40,217 bases of DNA, from assembly GCA_945876755.1 (NCBI GenBank), contig CAMCPM010000017.1:1-40217 (forward strand), in the 5' to 3' direction. The DNA is from an uncultured Clostridia bacterium (GTDB taxonomy: Bacteria; Bacillota; Clostridia; Oscillospirales; Ruminococcaceae). The notes under the pieces were generated by a model, which was not told where the DNA came from, made no database searches, and was given only the letters and a program-made list of their open reading frames with translations. This document shows positions 16,901-23,191 of the stretch, piece after piece. The position numbers and the translations under genes were made by a program. Within the stretch, counting starts at the first letter, position 1. Every line of letters begins with the position of its first letter.

Positions 16901-17451
16901 GGGAAGATGTCGGCTATTGCTCCTCGAATAGAGAACTGGCTTGCGCCTTCCACCTTATCGCATCGGGTATAGCCTGCGGCGACAAGTCTGCGTGCTAAAA
17001 CTTCAAGGTCCACTTCGCCGCCGCTTTCTACGGTGACGGTTCTTGAAAGGAGAATTTCACGGGGAAGAGTTGCCTGCATTACCGCTTCCGCAGAGGCGCA
17101 GACGAAGATGTTTTCTCCCTCGGCAAGGCGGCTCAGGACTCCCAGACGGGTATGCTCATACTCACGGGAGACGGTCTCGACTGCTGTAAAGGTGAAATCC
17201 TTTGCGGGGTAGACAAAGGCACAGCTTTCCCCTGTCATGGCACAGATATCCGCAGCAAGGCGGTTCGCAGCAGCCTCGCTGTCGCAGATAAGCAGCACGG
17301 GGTTATCATTGCGCAGTCCTAAGGCGAACTGGGCTTTATGGATTCCCGAAATTCCCGACACGGAAGCCGGGGTCTGTCCGTTTTTTACGGCGCTCAGCAT
17401 ATCACGGTACGGGGTGAAATTTTCTATTGCGGTTTGAAAAATGTTTGACAT
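13987..17451 (-). CDS. mfd: Transcription-repair coupling factor Mfd
   Basis: 1154 residues from the ATG of MSNIFQTAIENF, full length for Mfd. It displaces RNA polymerase stalled at lesions and recruits UvrA. The N-terminal UvrB-homology region is followed by the polymerase-interacting domain (GDLVVHALHGIGRFAGI, near 495). The RecG-like translocase motor has Walker A GDVGFGKTEV, the IIDEEQRFGV box and TLSATPIPRTL. Later come the helicase motifs TLIETGVDVPNVNTLI and QLRGRVGRSSRRAFAY, and the C-terminal TRCF domain. The last two codons and the TAA stop (AAT GCG TAA) are part of an intergenic repeat. It belongs to the conserved glmU-prs-pth-mfd cluster. Confidence 0.97.
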   Translation of the reverse strand: MSNIFQTAIENFTPYRDMLSAVKNGQTPASVSGISGIHKAQFALGLRNDNPVLLICDSEAAANRLAADICAMTGESCAFVYPAKDFTFTAVETVSREYEHTRLGVLSRLAEGENIFVCASAEAVMQATLPREILLSRTVTVESGGEVDLEVLARRLVAAGYTRCDKVEGASQFSIRGAIADIFPVGSANPVRMELWGDEVDTLSYFDPETQRRTDPVETVKISPAAETLFDSPETLISALEKLSKAARGKRAELVRNNIARDIDRVNTGLELGDIDKYLPLAYEKTGTIFDYLTEETPVVFCEYHNCLEKSRSAMAHHAEDVKLLLEAGELCKGLEGYMSDLGEVYSKAARFPLLHFDTFLRGADLKFKKLISATANQTAPWGGEIRQLIEDLHSYCGNGYSAIVMAGSEKTLPIIAKDLQDEGVSCSVMTADSVPTKGHVLLTTGCVSSGYDYPDIKTVLITQARAATSKKKFKKAKKGEEIKSLSDIAPGDLVVHALHGIGRFAGIRKLEMEGITKDYITIQYAGTDVLYVPVNQLDMVSKYIGPRDNGSVKLNKLSSMEWQKTRSRVKKAVKDMADELIKLYAKRSQTPGFAFSEDDDWQHDFESRFPYSETDDQLRSIQEIKEDMQKPTPMDRLLCGDVGFGKTEVAFRAAFKCMEDSKQCAILAPTTVLAWQHYQTALKRFEHFPMKIELLSRFRTPKQQEEILRQLKRGEIDMIIGTHRLVQKDVKFLNLGLVIIDEEQRFGVAHKERFKEAFAGVDVLTLSATPIPRTLNMAMSGIRDMSVIEEPPVDRHPVQTYVIEHNMGVIAQAITKELRRGGQVYYIHNRIDSIDMCAAKIQELIPDARIGVAHGQIGEERLSEIWRQLIEHEIDILVCTTLIETGVDVPNVNTLIIEDADNLGLSQLYQLRGRVGRSSRRAFAYFTFRRGKALTEIASRRLDAIREFTQFGSGFRIALRDLEIRGAGSILGGKQHGHMEAVGYDMYLQLLSEAIAEEKGELPPPKPEDCLIDIQIEAHIPENYIESLAGRLDMYRKIASLRTNEESMDLIDELIDRYGEPPKAIQGLISVALTRNMASELTITEISQKNGIMFFYLKSADMEQIQALTSSYKGRVTVNGGEKSYIAVKMKGEKPVELMQEVIRIMRENKANA

Positions 17452-17695
17452 AAAAATAACCTCTATAAAATTCGTAATGCTTAATTCGTAATGCGTAATT
17501 AAAACGAAAGCTAAAGCTTTCGTTTCCGAGTTTTTTCGCTTTGCGAAAAAACTCCGGGGATGTTGGGGTTTAAAACAAATGCAAAGCACAAAACCGTAAA
17601 ACATCGGGTGGTTGTGTTTTTAGGGACGGGGAACCCGTCCCCTACAAAAACAAATGCGGCAGCATTTGTTTTAATTACGCATTAAGCATTACGAA
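17452..17695. repeat. pth-mfd spacer: third copy of the AAAACGAAA hairpin unit
   Basis: 17500-17615 resembles the 165-base unit of the mnmG-mnmE spacer, but its first stem is GAAAGCTAAAGCTTTC and its second is TTTTTTCGCTTTGCGAAAAAA. It is followed by GGGACGGGGAACCCGTCCC (about 17621-17639) and by an AATTACGCATTAAGCATTACG tract that contains the pth stop codon. Confidence 0.7.
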
Positions 17696-18325
17696 TTACG
17701 AATTAAACTTGTTCATCGCTTCGTCGGTCTTGCCCTTGACCATAAGCTCAAGAGAAGCTACGGCTTTGTCTGTGCCCTCGTTCATCTTTTCCGTTTCCTC
17801 TTTGGTGAAATGCGAAAGCACCCAGTCCGCAAGGTTGTAATCCTTATGCGGCTTTTTGCCCACGCCTATTTTGATGCGGGGGAAGGTGTCAAAGCCTGTC
17901 AGATATATTATTGATTTGATGCCGTTGTGGCCGCCGTCCGAGCCCTTGCGGCGGATTCGGATAAAGGACGGTTCAAGGCTTATGTCATCGTAGCAGACAA
18001 TTACATTTTCCGCAGGAATTTTGTAAAAATTCATCGCTTCAACGACGGCTTCGCCGCTGTTGTTCATATATGTTGTGGGCTTCATCAGCAGGCAGGGTAC
18101 GCCGTTTACGGCAGCGTCCGCTGTAAGTGACTTGAAGCGTATCTTTTTAAGCTGTACTCCACATTTTGCCGCAAGCTTGTCGAGGGTCATAAACCCTGCG
18201 TTGTGGCGTGTGTTTTCGTATTTCTCCCCCGGATTGCCAAGTCCCACTATGATATACTCCGGTTTAGCGCCGACAGGAGCTTCCTTTTCCTTGCTTATCT
18301 GATTGAAAATATCAAAAATGCTCAT
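17696..18325 (-). CDS. pth: Peptidyl-tRNA hydrolase
   Basis: 209 residues. It recycles peptidyl-tRNA dropped from the ribosome. Core motifs are IIVGLGNPGEKYENTRHNAGF (residues 26-46; the catalytic His is in TRHNAGF), KPTTYMNNSGE, VCYDDISLE and GSDGGHNGIKSI. The protein has an N-terminal extension of about 20 residues (MSIFDIFNQISKEKEAPVGA) relative to the usual length of about 190; the start is kept because no ATG lies at the core start. The C-terminal codons for Asn-Ser and the TAA stop fall within an intergenic repeat (AAT TCG TAA TTCG), so the extreme C-terminus is repeat-encoded. Confidence 0.95.
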   Translation of the reverse strand: MSIFDIFNQISKEKEAPVGAKPEYIIVGLGNPGEKYENTRHNAGFMTLDKLAAKCGVQLKKIRFKSLTADAAVNGVPCLLMKPTTYMNNSGEAVVEAMNFYKIPAENVIVCYDDISLEPSFIRIRRKGSDGGHNGIKSIIYLTGFDTFPRIKIGVGKKPHKDYNLADWVLSHFTKEETEKMNEGTDKAVASLELMVKGKTDEAMNKFNS

Positions 18326-18371
18326 TTTGTTTATTTTTCCTTTCTCTTGTAAACGGGGATATGCATTTTAT

Positions 18372-18395
18372 TTTTCGGGCGGATAATATCCGTTC
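18372..18395. repeat. CGGGCGGATAATATCCG palindromic module
   Basis: TTTCGGGCGGATAATATCCG occurs here; a close variant is at 19611-19636 and an expanded version at 38901-38962, where it pairs with GTAGGGGC. Confidence 0.6.
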
Positions 18396-18570
18396 CTACG
18401 GTTGGTTTGCGTTTAAATCCGACAAAAACCGATGTTTTTTCAAAAAGCGTTCGGTTTAATTCCGCATTACGAATTCCGAATTAAACCACAAACTGCGATA
18501 ACCCCTGATCCGCACACATGGGGTATGCGGACAAGGGGTAACGATGTGTATTTTATTTCTCAGGCACAAA

Positions 18571-19533
18571 TCAAGTGTTGAACAGAGGAGATACCGGCTT
18601 GTCGGCGTAAATTCTCTGGATAGCCTGTGCAAATACCGGTGCAACGGGAAGAACTGTGATCTTGTCGATCTTCTTTTCCTCGGGAAGTGCAATTGTATCG
18701 AGAAGTACAAGCTCCTTGATTACGCTGTTCTGGATCCTTTCAATAGCAGGGCCGGAAAGTACGCCGTGGGTTGCGCAGGCGTAAACTTCCTTTGCTCCGC
18801 CGATGTCGATAATTGCCTTTGCGGCGTTGCAGAGAGTTCCTGCTGTATCTATCATATCGTCGACAAGAACTACGCTCTTGTCTCTTACGTCGCCGATAAT
18901 GTTCATTACTTCGCAGACGTTGGCTTTCTGGCGGCGCTTGTCTACGATTGCAAACGGTACGCCAAGACGCTGTGCGAAGTTTCTTGCTCTTGTTACCGAG
19001 CCAAGGTCGGGTGATACTACCATAACGTCGTCCTTGTTGTCCTTGAACTTTTCAACAAAGTAGGGTGCAAGGATAGGCACGCCAAGCAGGTGGTCAACGG
19101 GGATATCAAAGAAGCCCTGTATCTGCGGACAGTGGAGGTCCATTGAGAGGACTCTGTCTGCGCCTGCGGCTGTGATGAGGTCTGCTACAAGCTTTGCGGA
19201 GATCGGATCTCTTGCCTTTGCCTTTCTGTCCTGACGGGCATAGCCCATGTACGGGATAACTGCGGTGATTCGTCCTGCGGAAGCTCTTTTGAATGCGTCG
19301 ATCATGATGAGCAGCTCCATAAGGTGGTCGTTTACCGGTGAGCTTGTGGACTGGACTACGAATACGTCCGAGCCTCTTACGCTTTCCTTGATGGAAACGC
19401 TTACCTCGCCGTCGGAAAAGGTCACTACCTCGGACTGTCCAAGCGGAAGTCCAAGCTGCTGTGCGATTTCCATTGCCACCTTTGGATTGGAGTTTGCGGT
19501 GAAGATCTTAATATCCTTGCCGTGCAGATTCAT
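18571..19533 (-). CDS. prs: Ribose-phosphate pyrophosphokinase
   Basis: 320 residues, full length class I PRPP synthetase; makes PRPP from ribose-5-phosphate and ATP for nucleotide, histidine and tryptophan synthesis. Visible motifs: FSDGEVSV near 40, PYMGYARQDRKAKARDPISAK (ATP region, about 95-115), SMDLHCPQIQGFF (metal-binding His), VVSPDLGSVTRARNFA and the PRPP loop LVDDMIDTAGTL (about 216). It lies between glmU and pth, the standard Firmicutes order, with about 100 bases to glmU. Confidence 0.97.
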   Translation of the reverse strand: MNLHGKDIKIFTANSNPKVAMEIAQQLGLPLGQSEVVTFSDGEVSVSIKESVRGSDVFVVQSTSSPVNDHLMELLIMIDAFKRASAGRITAVIPYMGYARQDRKAKARDPISAKLVADLITAAGADRVLSMDLHCPQIQGFFDIPVDHLLGVPILAPYFVEKFKDNKDDVMVVSPDLGSVTRARNFAQRLGVPFAIVDKRRQKANVCEVMNIIGDVRDKSVVLVDDMIDTAGTLCNAAKAIIDIGGAKEVYACATHGVLSGPAIERIQNSVIKELVLLDTIALPEEKKIDKITVLPVAPVFAQAIQRIYADKPVSPLFNT

Positions 19534-19638
19534 TTTTTAAAGTCCCCTTTACAAAATTTATACTTATTATAATTGCATTTCAAATGCAAAAATTTGCTGT
19601 TTTGATTTTCTTTCGGGCGGATGATATCTGCCCCTGCA

Positions 19639-21027
19639 TCACTTTTTATTGCGGCCTTTCAAGCGCTTTTCGGCGAAGCCTTCCTTGAAGTGAAGCTCGC
19701 CTCGCTCAATGGCAAGCGCTCCGTCCGGAACGTCCTTTGTAATGGTCGAGCCTGCTGCTGTGTAAGCGAAGTTGCCGATCTTAACTGGAGCAATAAGGTT
19801 TGTATTGCAGCCGATGAAAGCACCGTCACCGATTACTGTCCTGTACTTGTATGCACCGTCATAGTTGCTTGTAACCGTTCCGCAGCCGAAGTTTACGTTT
19901 GAGCCTACGTCGCTGTCGCCTACATATGTAAGGTGGGAAATTGCGGTCTTTTCGCCGACTGTGGAATTTTTGACCTCGACGAAGTCGCCTATTTTAACTC
20001 CGGATTTGATATGGCTGTTGGGACGGATATGCACAAACGGACCTATCTTCACCCCGTCGTCTATCTGCGACTCGTAAGCCTGAACGCTGTTAAGAATGGT
20101 GTTGCTGCCAACGGTGCAGTTTTCGATAATGCAGTTGGGGCCTATTGTGCAGTCGTTTCCGATAACAGTATTTCCCCGAAGGATAGTTCCCTGCAGAATT
20201 TTAGTGCCTGCTCCCACGGTAACATTCCTGCCTATTGAAACGCCGTCTGTGCAGAGGAACTCAACGCCCTCGTCCATGAGCTTTTCGATAACAGCCATAC
20301 GGGCGGTATCATTAAGCTTTAGCAGACCCTTGCGGTCATTTGCTCCAAGGACAACGTTGGGGTTGGGGGAAATGTAGGCGTCTGCTCTCAGACCTGCGTT
20401 TATCAGAATATAAACCGAATCGGTAAGGTAATATTCGCCCTGCGAATTGTTGGGCTTTATTTCGCCCAGCGCATACAGCAGCTTGTCGGTCTTGAACCAG
20501 TACGCTCCCGAATTTATCTCACGGATACGTTTTTGCTCCTCGGTGGCGTCTTTCTCCTCCACGATACCGGAAACGCCGTTTTCGGTGCGGAGGATACGTC
20601 CGTACCCGTATGGGTTTTCCGATTCTGCGGTGATTATGGTTACTGCGTTGTCCTGTCTGATATGCTGTTCAAGGGCGGCGGAGATCGTATCGCTGTCGAT
20701 AAAGGGAGCGTCTCCGCAGAGGATAAGCACGTTTCCCTCGCTGTGCTTTTTAAGCCAGTCAGCAGCCATCATAACGGCATGACCTGTACCCTTGCGCTGA
20801 GGCTGGAAAACTGTTTCGCATCTGCCGTCAAGGTACTCCTCGATAACGTCGGCGTTATACCCTTTAACGACGCACAGGTCGGTTATGCTTGCCTTTTCGC
20901 AGGCGGAGATGACCCATTCCAGCATTGGTTCTCCCAGAACCTCGAACATTGGCTTGGGAAGCTCGGATTTCATTCTTTTTCCCTGTCCGCCGGCGAGTAT
21001 CACCGCGCAGGAAGATGAATTACTCAT
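19639..21027 (-). CDS. glmU: Bifunctional UDP-GlcNAc pyrophosphorylase / glucosamine-1-phosphate acetyltransferase
   Basis: 462 residues, full length. It acetylates glucosamine-1-phosphate and uridylates it to UDP-GlcNAc for peptidoglycan. The N-terminal nucleotidyltransferase opens with VILAGGQGKRMKSELPKPM (8-26), followed by GTGHAVMMA and LCGDAPF. The C-terminal half is a left-handed beta-helix of hexapeptide repeats (TVGAGTKILQGTIL, NCTVGSNTIL, VKIGPFVHIRP), ending in the acetyltransferase LTYVGDSDVGSNVNFGCGT segment. It is immediately upstream of prs in the same direction. Confidence 0.97.
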   Translation of the reverse strand: MSNSSSCAVILAGGQGKRMKSELPKPMFEVLGEPMLEWVISACEKASITDLCVVKGYNADVIEEYLDGRCETVFQPQRKGTGHAVMMAADWLKKHSEGNVLILCGDAPFIDSDTISAALEQHIRQDNAVTIITAESENPYGYGRILRTENGVSGIVEEKDATEEQKRIREINSGAYWFKTDKLLYALGEIKPNNSQGEYYLTDSVYILINAGLRADAYISPNPNVVLGANDRKGLLKLNDTARMAVIEKLMDEGVEFLCTDGVSIGRNVTVGAGTKILQGTILRGNTVIGNDCTIGPNCIIENCTVGSNTILNSVQAYESQIDDGVKIGPFVHIRPNSHIKSGVKIGDFVEVKNSTVGEKTAISHLTYVGDSDVGSNVNFGCGTVTSNYDGAYKYRTVIGDGAFIGCNTNLIAPVKIGNFAYTAAGSTITKDVPDGALAIERGELHFKEGFAEKRLKGRNKK

Positions 21028-21117
21028 AGTATATTTTCTCCTGTATATAAAGATTTGTATAAGTATATTTAGCGTTTTGTGGTTGTATTATGAAATATGT
21101 TTTGCTTTTTTAGTGGA

Positions 21118-21189
21118 CGCCCTCTATCGCAGGGCGACCAAAGGCTCTGCCTTTGGAAACCGCAGCCTTGAAAGGCTGGCGAACTTTTT
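21118..21189 (+). repeat. Hairpin module shared with 4217-4288, copy 2
   Basis: The leading stem here is CGCCCT/AGGGCG (21118-21136) in place of CGCCGCG/CGCGGCG at 4217. The following ACCAAAGGCTCTGCC... to GGCGAACTTTTT is the same. Confidence 0.75.
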
Positions 21190-21211
21190 ATTCTCCGATG
21201 TTTTTTCGCTG

Positions 21212-22855
21212 TTATATTCTTGCCGCTTTCATTTCTTTTTTGTTTTTATACATCTCGCTGTCGGCTCGCTCAAACACGCTCTGATAGCTTTCATCAGTCT
21301 CCGGTTTAAACTCCGCATAGCCTGCCGCTACCGAAAGCTTGATATCAAGCTTTCCAAGTGCGTTCATACTTTCAGTCTCTGCATAGAATTTATCCATGAA
21401 CTCGGGACATTTGCCGGATATTTCACCTTCGAGGATAACTGCAAATTCGTCGCCGCCGATACGGAAAACTGCGCCCGGCTCAAAGCTTCTTCTTATTACT
21501 ATGCTTGCGTCGGTGATAAGCGCGTCGCCGTAGGCATGACCGTAGGTATCGTTGGTGATCTTGAGATTGTTGACGTCAAAAACCGCTACGGCAAATTTTT
21601 CGCCGTTTTGTATATTTTCATCAATACGGTTTACTGCTTCACGGTAGGCTGAGGTATTTCTCGCTCCCGTAAGAGCATCACGGTAGGCGATCTCTTTTAT
21701 ACAGCTGTCATTCTTTTTCAGAGCCGCTGTTGTTTTCCTGAAGCTTTCGGCAAGTGTGCCCAGCTCGTCGTCGGAATGCCATGTGATCTCGGCGTCCAGG
21801 TCGCCGCTTGCGATCTTTTCGGCTGCTGAATTCAGTTCCTTCAGCGGTCTGACGATGCGGCCTGTCATTACTGCTGTAACGGTTACGGCTAAAGCGGAAA
21901 TTATCACAGTAAACGCCAGATTTATACCCAGAAACATATTTTTCTGTGCATATATTTCTGATTTCGGTGCGGTTATGACCAGTCTCATACCGTTGCTCAG
22001 GGGACGGAATGCAAACAGCTTATCGCCGCCTGTAAAGTCATATTCGTAGAGGCTGTCGCCGCTGGATTCTACATTGATAAGGTATCCGAAGGTACGCTTG
22101 GCTTTTTGGGGTATATTTTCAAACTCCGGGTCTTTCATATTGGGGTGATAGACGGTATCAAGCTTTTCATCAAGGAGAAAAGCGAAGCCACTTTCGTACA
22201 CCTTTATTTCCGAGATGTTCCCGCAAAGTGCGTCAAAGTCTATATCCATTCCGACAACTCCGATGGGCTCGCCGTCCTTGAAAAGCGGCACAACATAGGA
22301 TATCATATTGACGTTGACGTTTCTGTTATGGTAGGGCTTCATCCACAAGGGACCGCCGTTTTCTATAGGCTCGTAATACCAGCCCACGTGTTCCCTGTCG
22401 GTCTTGTCGTATGCGGAGATATCCGTAAGGGGAGCAGTAACAAAACCGCCTGTTTCGCGGTCTGTCATAAAGAAAACGCCTGCGGTGGGTGATCCTGATT
22501 TATCAGAATCAAAACGGACATAAACAGAGATAACGCCTTTTACGTCAACTGCGTAATTTATGGCTGCTCTTGCAAGCTCCTCGTAATAATACCGCATATA
22601 TTCCTTGCTTTCGAGGTCCTTTGAATTAAGCTGGTCAAGGACGTGATATGCAAGGGCGTTTACGGAATGCTCCGTTTCGGTAAAGACGGCGTTTATTTTT
22701 TCTGCTTCGGTCTCGCAGGTACGGTTTATTATTTCGGCGGAGGAGTTGTTTGCAAATGAATTGAACATTAGCGTTCCTGCCGCGCCGATGGCTGCTGCTG
22801 CGGATAGTACGCAGACAAGTATCAGGGTAATGAATTTTGTTTTTATGGATCTCAT
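21212..22855 (-). CDS. Membrane diguanylate cyclase with extracellular Cache-type sensor
   Basis: 547 residues from the ATG of MRSIKTKFIT, after GGTGACG. TM1 spans about 6-28; the extracellular region of roughly 270 residues has a double-Cache look (GVISVYVRFDSDKSG, GEPIGVVGMDIDFDAL). TM2 (FLGINLAFTVIISALAVTV) is followed by HAMP (RPLKELNSAAEKIASGDLD) and a GGDEF domain with intact FRIGGDEFAVIL active site, so it should make cyclic di-GMP in response to an external ligand. The inhibitory I-site RxxD upstream of GGDEF is missing (FEPG occupies it), so product feedback is probably absent. There is no EAL domain. It is the first minus-strand gene left of the divergence point at 23 kb. Confidence 0.93.
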   Translation of the reverse strand: MRSIKTKFITLILVCVLSAAAAIGAAGTLMFNSFANNSSAEIINRTCETEAEKINAVFTETEHSVNALAYHVLDQLNSKDLESKEYMRYYYEELARAAINYAVDVKGVISVYVRFDSDKSGSPTAGVFFMTDRETGGFVTAPLTDISAYDKTDREHVGWYYEPIENGGPLWMKPYHNRNVNVNMISYVVPLFKDGEPIGVVGMDIDFDALCGNISEIKVYESGFAFLLDEKLDTVYHPNMKDPEFENIPQKAKRTFGYLINVESSGDSLYEYDFTGGDKLFAFRPLSNGMRLVITAPKSEIYAQKNMFLGINLAFTVIISALAVTVTAVMTGRIVRPLKELNSAAEKIASGDLDAEITWHSDDELGTLAESFRKTTAALKKNDSCIKEIAYRDALTGARNTSAYREAVNRIDENIQNGEKFAVAVFDVNNLKITNDTYGHAYGDALITDASIVIRRSFEPGAVFRIGGDEFAVILEGEISGKCPEFMDKFYAETESMNALGKLDIKLSVAAGYAEFKPETDESYQSVFERADSEMYKNKKEMKAARI

Positions 22856-23191
22856 TTTAACGTCACCGCCGTAATAAAGAAATGTCATATATCTGTGGAA
22901 GCGCAGCATGGGGCGGAGCAGGTATGGCAAAAGCCGTCCGGCTTCACTTTAAAGCACAATGCTGCATGATTTATTATCTCATATTTTTACTGAAATTTCA
23001 AGCGGATTTGACGTGTTTCGGGTACAAATATTTTTATTGTGCAAAATGTACAAAAAAGACTTTGCAAATTTCCTGCGATTTGGTATGGAAAATGTAGCAA
23101 TTATCTGTTATAATATATCTATGACCGTGCGTGCCGGTTTAGTCGATCTGCGCATGAACGGAGCTTAAATTTTTTATTGGAGGTAATACCA
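22856..23191 (+). promoter_or_regulatory. Divergent spacer and ppdK promoter
   Basis: An extended -10 box TG-t-TATAAT lies at 23106-23114, with only a weak -35 (around ATGGAA, 23086-23091). The leader of about 70 bases ends with GGAGG before the ppdK ATG. Transcription diverges here between a long minus-strand block and a plus-strand block. I looked for DnaA boxes (TTATNCACA) as a sign of oriC and saw none. Confidence 0.6.

Noticed and set aside
22856-23191. Candidate oriC at the divergence point of gene orientation
   Set aside because: I found no DnaA-box cluster and no dnaA neighbour. The divergence is suggestive together with the parS cluster, but a GC-skew plot of the whole genome would be needed.
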